A DNA stretch of 42,515 nt, from NCBI RefSeq assembly GCF_014648695.1, contig NZ_BMRP01000053.1:1-42515 (forward strand), given 5' to 3'. Under the pieces are notes generated by a model. The model did not search any database and was not told the origin of the DNA. It saw only the letters and a program-made list of their open reading frames with translations. Positions 34,561 to 42,515 of the stretch are shown here, piece after piece. Position numbers and translations under genes: made by a program. Position 1 is the first letter of the stretch. The number at the start of each line of letters is the position of its first letter. Origin of the DNA: Streptomyces albospinus. GTDB taxonomy: Bacteria > Actinomycetota > Actinomycetes > Streptomycetales > Streptomycetaceae.

Positions 34561-35064
34561 GCCAACCTGACTGCGTGCCGATACAGATTCCCTGCCCGGC
34601 CACATCCCGGCCACATCCCGGCAACTGCACGGCGCACCGGCCGTACGGCAGCACGGCGGTCAGGGCTTGCGCCGTTGTGACAGCTGGGGCCGGACGCAGT
34701 GATCTGCTGCCTTCGTACGCCGAGTGTCCGGAGGCGCCGGATACGAGTGCCGTGCCGACCCGCCCTGCAAGGGGAGAGCCAACTGTCGTTTCCCTGAAGG
34801 CGACCAGCCAGGCGAGGGGTGACCGGGGCAGTCGTCCGAGTGCGGGCGGCTGCCCCGGCCTCTACCGGCATGGGTTTCGGCTCCGGCGTCAGCCGTTGGA
34901 GGCGCGCCGACGGGAGGCCGGCCGGTTGTCGGTGAAGTACGCCCCTGGCACCACGAACCCTGGATCTGGGTCGACCTCGCCGACACCTGAGATCAACTCC
35001 AGCTCGGCGAACACACAACAGTCCGCCACCAGATGCCCTCAAAACGATCTGGATCCCGGGCGGT
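34561..35064. other. intergenic stretch with a short tandem repeat
   Basis: About 500 bases between convergent genes. At 34595-34620 the 11-base unit CCCGGCCACAT repeats 2.4 times. No gene or clear terminator is seen otherwise. Confidence 0.45.
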
Positions 35065-35883
35065 CTACTCCGACGGCTTCCGCCCCCAAGCGGAGATCAA
35101 CGGCGCCGTCGCGGTGTCGAGGTGCCCGGCCCCGATGTGCGCCAGATGCTCCTCGATCTCCTCGGCCGTCGCCAGCCCGCCCTCGATCAACCGATCGCTG
35201 ATCTGCCGTACGGTCGCGGCTTCCAACGCACTCCCGACCGGAGAAGTGATCGGGAAGTACGCCTCGGCCTCGACATCGACCAGCCCTGCCGTACGCAGCA
35301 ACCGAGGGAGCGTCCGCCCGAAGGCGAGCTGCGCGCCCCGCTCCGCGAGCAGCGCTCGAAAGCCGCGCCGAATCCGGTTGGCGAGCTCCTGCTCAGGGCC
35401 GTACTCATCCGGGCAGGCCAGCGGCTGGAGCGCCGGATCGGCATCCTCCACCAGCAGCCACCCGCCCGGCCGCAGAGCCCGCACCATGGCCCGCAGCGCG
35501 GCCTCGCGCTGCGGCACATGAACCAGGACGAGCCGCGCGTGCACGAGGTCGAACGGCCCCTCCGGCGCCTCGTCGGCGCCCACATCGTGGCGAACCACCT
35601 CGTACGGCGCCCCGGCCTGCGGCATCCACGACGTATCGAGATCGGTGGCCAACACCCGGCCCTTCTCCCCCACCCGCTCGGCCAGCCATCCAGGCACGCT
35701 CGGGCCGCCCGCCCCGACCTCCCAGCAGCTCCACCCGTCCGCAACCCCCAGGGCCCGCAGCCGCCGGAACGTCACCGGATCGAACAACTCCGCCAACGCC
35801 GCAAACCGCTCGCCGGCCTCGGCCTGCTGGTTGTCGAGCAGATATCCCTTGCCATGCCTCTGATCCGCTTCGTAGTCCGTCAC
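35065..35883 (-). CDS. class I SAM-dependent methyltransferase
   Basis: 272 residues from a GTG at 35883; an in-frame GTG at 35949 would add 22 residues. SAM-binding features: WSCWEVGAGGPSVPGWLAER (motif I), VLATDLDTSWM (acidic end of strand 2), DLVHARLVLVHVPQREAAL (motif II/III) and LRPGGWLLVEDAD. The C-terminal half is helical with an EAYFPITSPVG segment. A TATTTT box 7 bases before the 35883 GTG, with no ribosome site, suggests a leaderless transcript and supports the shorter start. The acceptor is unknown; relatives act on small molecules. Monocistronic. Confidence 0.83.
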   Translation of the reverse strand: MTDYEADQRHGKGYLLDNQQAEAGERFAALAELFDPVTFRRLRALGVADGWSCWEVGAGGPSVPGWLAERVGEKGRVLATDLDTSWMPQAGAPYEVVRHDVGADEAPEGPFDLVHARLVLVHVPQREAALRAMVRALRPGGWLLVEDADPALQPLACPDEYGPEQELANRIRRGFRALLAERGAQLAFGRTLPRLLRTAGLVDVEAEAYFPITSPVGSALEAATVRQISDRLIEGGLATAEEIEEHLAHIGAGHLDTATAPLISAWGRKPSE

Positions 35884-35949
35884 CGCCCGAAAATAACAGG
35901 GGCGATCCACGAACCGCGGAGCAGAGACCGGCACAGAGTCCGACGGCAC

Positions 35950-36458
35950 TCACCATCCCGGCATGATTGGCCTCGACCTGCCCGTGGGCAGAGCTGCCGC
36001 GCGCTGGAACTGAACGAATACCGCGTGCAGTCGGCTGTCGATTCCCTGTCCCCCATGCGCCGGCAGGATGTGGATCTGTCAGTGCGCGCCGGCAGTTGCT
36101 GCGTCCGCGTCCGAGTACACAGGCGGCTCCATCGCTACGACGCCCGCCGCACTCGCTTGCGGAGGAGCGCGAAACCGGCTCGGCTTCCCGTACATTTGAC
36201 GCTAGATCACCTTGTTCCGGCTGACATGGCCTTCACCCGGGCCGCCAACTGTCGCGGCGCTGGGCCCGGCCCTCACCGAGACGTCCGCCCCCTCGATGTC
36301 AGCTCAGCGCAACCGGGACGGTCCCGAGCCGAACACTCCGTGTGACGACGAAGAACGTCGATATCGGCGCTCCTCCCCGCGCCCCTGTCGGTGCAACTCC
36401 GCAGGTGCTCGCCCATTGGTCAATGGCTCCTTCGATCTGTGTGACGCGGTATGTCGGC
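35950..36458. other. intergenic stretch, no gene seen
   Basis: About 500 bases. No frame shows protein-like composition or a start with a ribosome site. I find no strong hairpins or repeats. Confidence 0.45.
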
Positions 36459-36986
36459 TCAGGGCGGCTGCGGGTCAGTCGCAAGTCGTGCGTGCGTCTC
36501 GACGTCATATCGAACGCCGTCGTAGGCGAGCTTTTGCCGTTGCAGACCTTCCGGTGTGAAGCCCGCTATGAGAGCTGTCCGGCAGGACGCAGGGTTGTCG
36601 GTGCGGTGTCCCAGTTCCAGCCGGAAGAGTCCCAGGTCGGCGAAGCACCAATCGGACAACGCCCGGCAGCCGTGGGATGCCACGCCCTTGCCGCGGGCAG
36701 CGCAAGTGGTCCAGTAGGAGATCCATCCGGTGGCGTGCCGGGGGGCGAGGCCGCTGACTGTGACACCGCCGAGTGCCATGTTTGTACTGTCGGTGACGGC
36801 GAAGCCGTAGGCCACTTCTTGGATCCACTGATTCTTTCGTCGCTCGATCCATTGCTCGGCATCTGCGGACGTGGTGATGGGTGCGTCGGCTTGTCGTTCC
36901 ATCACTGGTTCTGTGAACGCCTCCAGCACGGCGGGGGCGTCGGATGACTCCCACGTACGTAGACGTAGTCCCGTCGGCAACCACAT
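36459..36986 (-). CDS. GNAT-family acetyltransferase
   Basis: 175 residues from the ATG at 36986; a GTG at 36998 (MRDRMWLP) is an alternative, with GGAG only 3 bases before it. It opens WLPTGLRLRTWESSDAPAVL, and the core has MALGGVTVSGLAPRHATGWI then WTTCAARGKGVASHGCRALS, where R-G-K-G-V-A is the acetyl-CoA loop. FADLGLFRLELGHRTDNPAS and AGFTPEGLQRQKLAYDG close the fold in RimJ/RimL style. Upstream the frame stays open through the IS element on the same strand, giving a 662-codon run by chance; the two are separate genes. Substrate unknown. Confidence 0.82.
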   Translation of the reverse strand: MWLPTGLRLRTWESSDAPAVLEAFTEPVMERQADAPITTSADAEQWIERRKNQWIQEVAYGFAVTDSTNMALGGVTVSGLAPRHATGWISYWTTCAARGKGVASHGCRALSDWCFADLGLFRLELGHRTDNPASCRTALIAGFTPEGLQRQKLAYDGVRYDVETHARLATDPQPP

Positions 36987-37257
36987 TCGATCACGCACTC
37001 CGTGAATTGTCCCTGGGGTCCCGTGAGGATGCCACTGCGGTGCGGCACGCACCGGACGGCCGCGATCGATGCGGAGGGCCGAGGCGTGACTCGGCGTTGG
37101 ATGGGATGTGATGAGGCGCGGTGGCCCACTTGGTCTTGGTCGTTGTCGTGTCGATGCGATTCTCGGGTCGTTCGTTCGGGCGGTGACTGGGGGCCTTACG
37201 ACTCGGTCCGCGATTGAGATCCGGACGTGCTGGCCTGACGGGTCGGCTGGTGGATGA

Positions 37258-38579
37258 TCAGCAGGCTGCCTGCCTGGCGAGCACCAGTTCGGCGCTCGGT
37301 TTGCGGCTGGTCGGCCGACGTGCGGAGCGGTCCGAGACCAATGAAGCGATCGCACGATGGGCCTCGGCGTAGTCCTCGCGTCGGCCGGTGTAGCGCTGGA
37401 GCGGGCGCCACTGCCGCAGCTCGGCGTTGGCGTGCTCGACGCAGATCCGATCCGAGGACTGCCGCCGTCGCCTCTCCCTCCAGGCGTACTGCTCGCCGAG
37501 CGGCGCGTCATTCTTCGGCTTCTCCGGCGGGGCGCTGACCTGGTCGGGAGACTCGTTCGCCAGCCCCCGTAGCCCTCGTCGACCTCGGCTGTCACCTTCG
37601 AGCGAAGCCGGAGTTGCTCAGCGATGCCCTCGGTACGCATCGCGGTCTGGTCGTGCATCCGGCCCGGGCGGTCCGCACCCGACCACAGGAGACGTCCCTG
37701 ACCGTCGCTGATGGTGGTTGTCTTGATGGTGTTCTGCTTCCTCTTACCGGAGACGAAGGCCCGCCGTCCGGGCCGGTTGGTCTTGGGCCGGCGGACCTGG
37801 GTCTCGGCTCCGTCGATCCGCAGCCGGGTCCCCTCGGCGTCGGCGTAGGCGAACACGTCGGCCAGAGTGCGCAGCCGAACACCGGGGCGGTCGGGGACCG
37901 CGAAACCGCGCGCCGCCAGCAGCGGGCGGATCTCGCCGATGGCTCGGGAGACCGTGTAGCGGGCGGTAGCGTATAGCGCGGCGAGCGCGGAGTGGGGAAG
38001 CCCGGTGCGAAGGTGGACCAGGGTGACGAGCAAGCGGTCGGTGAAGACCAGGTCGTACTTCGGCCCGGCCCCCGCCTGACGCTGCCGCCCGCCACCGCGC
38101 CGCTCATCGAGCGCTGACTCCTGCCGGGCCACCGCGGAGATCCACACCAGTCGGCCGCGGTCGTCGGTGAGCGCGATCACAAGCAAGCCATGGCATTTGT
38201 GCTTGCCCGAGTAGTTCGGCCGGTTCTCCGCCCCGGTGCGCCGGCGGGTACGGCTCAGGGAACCGTCCAGCAGGACGATCCCGCCGCCCTTTCGGGCGAT
38301 CTTCTTCAACGCGCGGTCCAGGCGCGGGGCGCGGGCAGCCAGCAGGCCGACGGCCTCGCGCACCCACCGGCTCACGGTGGTGCGGTGCACCCCGTTCCCG
38401 CCGGCCAGATCGCCGGGCCGCCGGTCACAGCGCAGCACCGCCAGCACGATGCCGGCGATCTTCCCGGCGGGCAGGGCCCGCCACCGCGAGCCGGTCTTCT
38501 TCAGGTGAGCGCGTATCAGGCCGGCGAGGTAGTTCAGGGTCGCGCTCGACAGCGGCAGGCGGGCGGTTGGACAAGGCCG
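37258..38579 (-). pseudogene. chimeric IS5-type transposase with frameshift
   Basis: The minus frame opens after TGA 38580-38582 and lacks a proper start. Part one has an HTH (VHRTTVSRWVREAV), then VLLDGSLSRTRRR and NYSGKHKCHGLLVIALTDDR, the first-Asp region of one DDE transposase. Near 38060-38100 it switches in frame to a second one: KYDLVFTDRLLVTLVHLRTG, LRIDGAETQVRRPKTNRPG, SGKRKQNTIKTTTISDGQGR, MHDQTAMRTEGI and VDEGYGG. Near 37570 a -1 shift continues LANESPDQVSAPPEKPKNDA, then CVEHANAELRQWRPLQRYTG and ends at TGA 37258. Similar CCTGACGG sequences lie just outside both ends and might be terminal repeats. Confidence 0.75.
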
Positions 38580-38666
38580 TCAGGGCCCTCGACGAGATGG
38601 TTGTTTTTCTTCACACCAAACTCAACTGCCGCCGGGGGCCCGCCAGTTACGCCCCACCCCGCACGG

Positions 38667-39107
38667 TCATGGACGTGCGGTGAACCGCCCGTCGCCTCGC
38701 TTGTGCAGCCAGCCGCGGTCGGCGAGCTTGGTCATCTTCGCCCGCAAAGGCTCCAGCTTGCCGCGCACCGAGGCGTCCAGGCCCAGCCGCTCACCGACCA
38801 TCCTGACCTGCACCGGGCCGTCGGCCTCCCGCACGATCGCCAGGATCTCGCGGTAATCACCGGGCAGCGCGCCCTCGTCCCCCACGTCACCACGGTGCGG
38901 AATGAGCAGGACCGCCCGCCCGGCTACCTTCACCGATACCGGAGCGACAGCCTCGGCGTCGGCCTGCTCGGCCAGGCGGTTCAGCACCCGCTCCGCGATC
39001 ACCAGTTCGTCCCGCTCGGCCTGGACCTCCTGAAGCTGCTTGGTCAACTGCCCAGCAAGGGTGTCCAGTTCGCTCCGGCGGGCGGTGATCCACTGCCGCT
39101 CCCGCAT
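38667..39107 (-). CDS. IS-associated coiled-coil/winged-helix protein
   Basis: 146 residues. The first 50 form a coiled coil (ELDTLAGQLTKQLQEVQAER, then DELVIAERVLNRLAEQ). A linker with LLIPHRGDVGDEGA follows, and the C-terminal part looks like a winged helix (YREILAIVREADGPVQVRMV, then AKMTKLADRGWLHKRGDGRF). Similar small proteins are common beside transposases in Streptomyces, so I assign it to the mobile element without claiming a function. It lies upstream of the chimeric transposase on the same strand. Confidence 0.65.
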   Translation of the reverse strand: MRERQWITARRSELDTLAGQLTKQLQEVQAERDELVIAERVLNRLAEQADAEAVAPVSVKVAGRAVLLIPHRGDVGDEGALPGDYREILAIVREADGPVQVRMVGERLGLDASVRGKLEPLRAKMTKLADRGWLHKRGDGRFTARP

Positions 39108-39223
39108 CCCCGCACCCTCCCGCGTTCTCCTGGCCTGCCGACCTGCTGACGGATCGTAGACGGGGGTCGGTGGTGGGCGCAGCCGAACCCGGCATCCCGC
39201 CGGAGCCGGGCCTGCCCGATGAT

Positions 39224-39577
39224 CTACGCCATGGTCATCGGCCGCCGACCGGCGCGAGTACCCAACTCGTCATTCACACCAGACCCGTGACCTGCGACTT
39301 CACGATGCACACCGCTCAGTGCACGGGTCATCCCGGCGAGGTAGGCGCGGCCGAGTCCGTCTTTGGCGGTGCGGTGCAGCACGCCGACGGCGTCCGGTGA
39401 CTCGGCGGCGAGATTGTCGGCGACCTCGCCGGTGCCGTCGGGTGAGCTGTCGTCGACCACGAGCAGATGAAGGTTCGGCACCGGCAGGTCCGCGAGCAGG
39501 CCGGCCAGGACGGGCAGGTTGTCCCGCTCGTTGTAGGTCGGCACGACGACAACGACCTTCGGGAACACGGCGGTCAT
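39224..39577 (-). pseudogene. polyprenol-phosphate mannosyltransferase (GT2), N-terminal fragment
   Basis: From ATG 39577 (AGGAG 6 bases upstream) the protein reads VVVVVPTYNERDNLPVLAGL, LHLLVVDDSSPDGTGEVAD and KDGLGRAYLAGMTRAL, the start of a Dpm1/Ppm1-type GT2 enzyme that moves mannose from GDP-mannose to polyprenol phosphate. Homology ends at about 39315, before the DxD-containing part. The rest (GVHREVAGHGSGV onward) is unrelated. The missing half was probably removed by the IS-rich segment next to it. Confidence 0.75.
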
Positions 39578-39667
39578 CGGCAACTCCTGGGTCAGGGGTC
39601 GGGAACGGTTCAGCGGTACCGGCGCTCGGCGGTCGCGGAGTGCTGATCGCACTCCGATGGCTGGGGC

Positions 39668-40432
39668 CTACGCCCTCTTCTGCCGTAGGTCGTGGCCGGT
39701 GCTGATGGCCGTGGCGGCCAGGAGGCCCAGTGCCGTGCTCTCGGCCAGGGACCCTGGATGAGGAGCGGTCCGGACCATGGCGAGGAGGTTCTGGCTCGCG
39801 GCGAGGGTCAGTCCGGTCCCGATGTGCAGCAGGGCCGTGGACAGCCGGCGTGTGGTCGGCAGGGCGGCGGTTCGGGCGATGCGGGCGACGAGGACGCATA
39901 GGCGGAGTGCGACGAATCCGAGCGTGAGCCAGTAGGAGGTGACCGCGGCTGTGTCGGCGAAGCCGGTGAGGTGTTCGGCCATGCCGCTCCATGCCGTCAG
40001 GCACAGGGCGACGACCGCGGCGGTCGGAGCGGCCAGGGTGCGGACCGCCGCGGCGGTCATGCTGCGGAGCGCTGCGCCGCTCAGCGGGGGAAGTGGTGCG
40101 GCGAGACCGATGCCGAGCAGGAGCGGGGCGAGCCAGAGGCTGGTGGCGGGGTGGTGGATGTCGGCCGTGAGGGTGGTGGAGGGTTCGGCCGAGCGCAGCA
40201 GCAGTCCGGTGGCCGCGGTGAGCGCGAAGAGGGCGACGGTCACCACACGGCGGGTCTGCCCGGTGCACGTCTCGGGCCAGTCGCCGGGGTGCAGCCAGAG
40301 GCGCGCGGCCCCCGCGAGGGTGTCGGGCCAGGACCGGATTCCGGAGGCGGACACCTCGTGACGGATGTCCTCGCCCCATCGCTCGCGCACGGCCGGTGGG
40401 TAGAGCCGGGTCAGGAGCGTGGCCGCGTTCAT
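39668..40432 (-). CDS. multi-pass membrane protein coupled to a PadR regulator
   Basis: 254 residues from the ATG at 40432. The soluble N-terminus NAATLLTRLYPPAVRERWGE, followed by DIRHEVSASGI, resembles the small helical head often seen on membrane proteins beside PadR genes. About six hydrophobic segments follow (for example VVTVALFALTAATGLLL and SLWLAPLLLGIGLAAPL). The start overlaps the PadR stop by four bases (ATGA), so they are co-translated. It may sense or modulate the envelope or the adjacent ABC transporter; no catalytic motif is visible. Confidence 0.8.
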   Translation of the reverse strand: MNAATLLTRLYPPAVRERWGEDIRHEVSASGIRSWPDTLAGAARLWLHPGDWPETCTGQTRRVVTVALFALTAATGLLLRSAEPSTTLTADIHHPATSLWLAPLLLGIGLAAPLPPLSGAALRSMTAAAVRTLAAPTAAVVALCLTAWSGMAEHLTGFADTAAVTSYWLTLGFVALRLCVLVARIARTAALPTTRRLSTALLHIGTGLTLAASQNLLAMVRTAPHPGSLAESTALGLLAATAISTGHDLRQKRA

Positions 40433-40740
40433 GCCGGGTTGACCCCGAGCGCGCGCAGGCCGGCGGCGGAGATCCGGGCCATCTGCTGAAGTTCGGCGCG
40501 CAGTTGGTCGCGGCCGGCGTCGGTGATCTGCATGGTGCGGTGGCGTTCCTGGGGGTCGGCCGCCTCGTCCGCAGGCTGGATCAGCCGGCGCCCCTCCAGT
40601 CGGGACAGCGCGCCGTAGAGACTGCCGGGGCCGAGTCTGCGGCCGGTGAGCTCTTCGATCGCGGTGTTGATGGCGTATCCGTGCAGCGGCCTGTCCGCGA
40701 GGACGGTGAGCACGAGCATCTGGGCGTCGTTGCTGTGCAT
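40429..40740 (-). CDS. PadR-family transcriptional regulator
   Basis: 103 residues from the ATG at 40740 (GGAGG 3-4 bases upstream). It has the winged helix of the family: MLVLTVLADRPLHGYAINTA, GPGSLYGALSRLEGRRLIQP and the wing ERHRTMQITDAGRDQL. PadR proteins repress by binding palindromes with ATAC/GTAT-like halves and are released by ligands; many control multidrug ABC transporters. It should bind the divergent promoter just upstream (40764-40813) and so control both its own operon and the membrane/ABC genes. Confidence 0.92.
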   Translation of the reverse strand: MHSNDAQMLVLTVLADRPLHGYAINTAIEELTGRRLGPGSLYGALSRLEGRRLIQPADEAADPQERHRTMQITDAGRDQLRAELQQMARISAAGLRALGVNPA

Positions 40741-40763
40741 GAGCCTCCTTCCCTCCGATCCAC

Positions 40764-40813
40764 ATACTACGAGCCGCGATACTACTTGTCACGTAGTACG
40801 AGATGCGTACTAT
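40764..40813. promoter_or_regulatory. overlapping divergent promoters with PadR half-sites
   Basis: Plus direction: TTGTCA (40786-40791), 16-base spacer, TACTAT (40808-40813), then the ATG at 40822, so that transcript should be leaderless. Minus direction: GTGACA (complement of 40787-40792), 17-base spacer, TAGTAT (complement of 40764-40769). Half-sites ATACTAC (40764, 40779), GTAGTAC (40793) and GTACTAT (40807) overlap both -10 boxes; TACTAC-N7-GTAGTA is a perfect inverted repeat. The PadR protein is the obvious ligand. Confidence 0.75.
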
Positions 40814-40821
40814 GACGGGCC

Positions 40822-41847
40822 ATGGAACACGTGATGGAGAACGGCCGGGCTTCCTCGGCCGTGGTGTGGGCGAGCATCGGCGCGGCCGGTGTGTTCGAGG
40901 CGTTGACGGTGCTGGAGAACCAGGACAAGACGGTCAGGGCTGCCAGCCCGTGGCAGGACGACCCGTACGACGTGGTGGTGTCCCTGGCTCAGTTTGCGGT
41001 GCCGATGCTCGCGCTGGTGATCGCGTTACGGCTGCTCGTGTGGCGGACGCCGGGCGGCGCGGACCGGGCGCGGCAGACGGTGCGTGCGGCGGGGGCGATG
41101 GTCACGCTGGTCGGGCTCACCGTGGTGTCCGAGTGGGCCGCGGTCATCGCCAGGACGCTTGCCTCATCCTCGGGGACATGGCCAACGGTGCTGATCGGCG
41201 GGCTGGTCGTCAATTCCGTACTCACCGTGGCGGTGGCGGTGTTGCTCGTGCGAGGCCGCCGAGGGCACGGCTCGGCCGACCCATGGCGGCATGACTGGCT
41301 CGGCGACGCCGTCTTCCTCTGCCGACGGATTCCCGTACTGCGGCGCTGGGTCGGTCCGGACGCAGCGGTCTGGGTGCGCCGTCGCGCGATGACGGTGTTC
41401 GTCGCGCTGAGCACGCTGGCCGGGGCGGCCATCACCAGTGCGCAGGCCATCGGCGAACGCTGGACGGATCCGCTGCTCATCGCCTGGTTTCTGGTCGTCG
41501 CAGCGACCTCCAACCTCGCGTTCTGCGTGATCAGCAACGCGGTCGCGGGATTCATCGCCCGGTCGGCGCGTACCCGGCCCCGCCGTATCGCCGAGGTATC
41601 GGTCGTCGCCGGATGCGTCGCGATCAGTGTGGCGACGGCGTTCCGCGACGCACTGTGGCCGATGTTCGGGACGGGATCGCTGACGTCCGTGCCGGCTTTG
41701 GTCGCCCTCACACTCGGCGCGGGTCTGGCCACCTCTCTGGTCACAGCCGCGCTCCTGCTCGCCTGCTTCCCGTACGACTCCTTTGGCTTGCGCCGCCGCT
41801 TCGGCGCGGCCGCCACTCACCTTCGACGACCGGACAAGCACCGGTGA
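40822..41847 (+). CDS. multi-pass membrane protein, probable ABC partner
   Basis: 341 residues from the ATG at 40822, 8 bases after a strong -10 box, hence leaderless. About eight hydrophobic segments (for example VVVSLAQFAVPMLALVIALR, VLIGGLVVNSVLTVAVAVLL and LIAWFLVVAATSNLAFCVIS) with basic loops (RRRAM, RRFGAA). I recognise no family; it is not a typical ABC-2 permease. It precedes the ABC ATPase by 11 bases, so a shared role in export or resistance is likely (inference). Confidence 0.78.
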   Translation: MEHVMENGRASSAVVWASIGAAGVFEALTVLENQDKTVRAASPWQDDPYDVVVSLAQFAVPMLALVIALRLLVWRTPGGADRARQTVRAAGAMVTLVGLTVVSEWAAVIARTLASSSGTWPTVLIGGLVVNSVLTVAVAVLLVRGRRGHGSADPWRHDWLGDAVFLCRRIPVLRRWVGPDAAVWVRRRAMTVFVALSTLAGAAITSAQAIGERWTDPLLIAWFLVVAATSNLAFCVISNAVAGFIARSARTRPRRIAEVSVVAGCVAISVATAFRDALWPMFGTGSLTSVPALVALTLGAGLATSLVTAALLLACFPYDSFGLRRRFGAAATHLRRPDKHR

Positions 41848-41858
41848 AAGGCGTGACA

Positions 41859-42461
41859 ATGCACCTGTTCACACCGCAGGAACAGGCAACACCTGCGATC
41901 TGCGCCCGCGAGCTGTCCAAACGGTACGGACGCAGGCAGTCCGTCAGCGGGCTCAGCTTCGCCGTGGAAGCCGGCCAGATCTGCGCGCTGCTCGGCCCGA
42001 ACGGGGCGGGCAAGACCTCCACGATGCGGATGCTGGTCGGCCTGTCGTCCCCGGACACCGGCGGCGCGAGCATCCTGGGCGAGCCGGTCGGCCTGGGCGC
42101 GGACGTACTGCGCGGAGTTGGCGTGCTCATCGACGGCCCGGCGTTCGTGCCGCACCTCACCGGCCGGGCCAACCTGCGGCTCCTGTGGTCGGCGACACGA
42201 CAGGCATGGCCGCCTCCCGCCTTGGGCAACGCCCTGGACCTCGCTGGGCTCGGCGAGGCGCTCGACCGCAAGGTCAAGGGCTATTCGATGGGGATGAAGC
42301 AGCGGCTGATGCTGGCCCAGGCCCTGATGCGCAAGCCGGACGTGCTGATCCTGGACGAGCCGGCCAACGGACTGGACCCCGGCGAGGTCCGGGCCCTGCG
42401 CGAGTACCTGGGGGAGCTGGCCCGACGAGGGGCCGCTGTGCTCGTCTCCAGCCACCAGTAG
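41859..42461 (+). CDS. ABC transporter ATP-binding protein, C-terminus cut off
   Basis: 200 residues from the ATG at 41859 (GAAAGG 7 bases upstream); a GTG at 41844 overlapping the previous stop is less likely. Walker A LLGPNGAGKTST, signature KGYSMGMKQRLMLAQAL, Walker B DVLILDEPANGLDPGEV and the switch His in VLVSSHQ are all present. Such drug-type (DrrA/CcmA-like) ATPases normally run another 80-110 residues after the SSH motif. Here a TAG follows at once and the sequence changes character, so the gene appears interrupted by an insertion. ATP hydrolysis could survive, but function is doubtful. Confidence 0.85.
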   Translation: MHLFTPQEQATPAICARELSKRYGRRQSVSGLSFAVEAGQICALLGPNGAGKTSTMRMLVGLSSPDTGGASILGEPVGLGADVLRGVGVLIDGPAFVPHLTGRANLRLLWSATRQAWPPPALGNALDLAGLGEALDRKVKGYSMGMKQRLMLAQALMRKPDVLILDEPANGLDPGEVRALREYLGELARRGAAVLVSSHQ

Positions 42462-42515
42462 TGCTTGGTCAGGTTGGTGCGGGTGTGGGTATGTCGCGGT
42501 GGCAGGTGGGGCAGG
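42459..42515 (-). mobile_element. probable IS end with transposase tail
   Basis: Right after the ABC Walker/His region the sequence becomes GTAGTGCTTGGTCAGGTTGG and runs off the window. On the minus strand it reads CPTCHRDIPTPAPT, a Cys/His-bearing tail that I think belongs to a transposase. Homology is uncertain; the abrupt loss of the ABC reading frame is the main support. Confidence 0.45.

Noticed and set aside
36459..38447. A single 662-residue transposase-acetyltransferase fusion protein
   Set aside because: The frame is open by chance. The transposase C-terminus lies in the -1 frame and ends at 37258, and the acetyltransferase has its own start near 36986.

Overview
The window reads as a high-GC actinomycete, most probably Streptomyces or a close relative. 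The evidence is strong G/C third-position bias, GTG starts, a PASTA-less Ser/Thr kinase, an AfsR/SARP-type regulator with NB-ARC and TPR regions, mycothiol-type DinB proteins, Tat/Sec-exported small proteins, and many decayed IS5-type transposases. Everything below was read by eye; no database search was run.

Layout. 1-1.2 kb: a scar of IS remnants and gene fragments plus one small conserved-looking gene. 1.4-7.3 kb: a membrane Ser/Thr kinase, a Tat lipoprotein of the polysaccharide deacetylase fold, a secreted DUF4232-like protein, a broken SnoaL-like gene and a maleylpyruvate-isomerase-like protein. 8.07-21.67 kb: a compact, co-directional NRPS/PKS cluster. In order it encodes A-T, KS-AT-ACP, MbtH, MFS exporter, type II thioesterase, a large acyl-CoA-dehydrogenase-like flavoprotein, a free-standing condensation domain, a second A-T, and an ATP-grasp ligase. 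21.7-25.1 kb: a truncated NB-ARC fragment facing a full-length AfsR-like regulator. 25.4-30.3 kb: small secreted proteins, IS debris, a GntR regulator with an adenosine deaminase gene carrying paired operators, and a DinB-like protein. 30.7-37 kb: two acetyltransferases, a glycosyltransferase pseudogene fused to an epimerase tail, a secreted glycoside hydrolase and a methyltransferase. 37.2-39.6 kb: a chimeric IS5 transposase, an IS-associated small gene and a decapitated polyprenol-phosphate mannosyltransferase. 39.7-42.5 kb: a PadR-controlled membrane-protein/ABC-transporter locus with a divergent promoter, cut off by what looks like an IS end.

How the cluster may work (inference). The first A-T loads an amino acid. 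The KS-AT-ACP extends it by one malonyl-type unit and carries no reducing domains, so a beta-keto amino acyl thioester results. The flavoprotein aligns with very-long-chain acyl-CoA dehydrogenases but has Gly where the catalytic Glu should be. ACAD-like enzymes of the epoxyketone pathways (EpnF/EpxF) are a precedent for decarboxylating or oxidising such beta-keto intermediates. The free C domain and second A-T add another amino acid. There is no terminal thioesterase domain, so release or capping could fall to the type II thioesterase or the ATP-grasp ligase. I do not recognise the product. This cluster is the best candidate for an undescribed system in the window.
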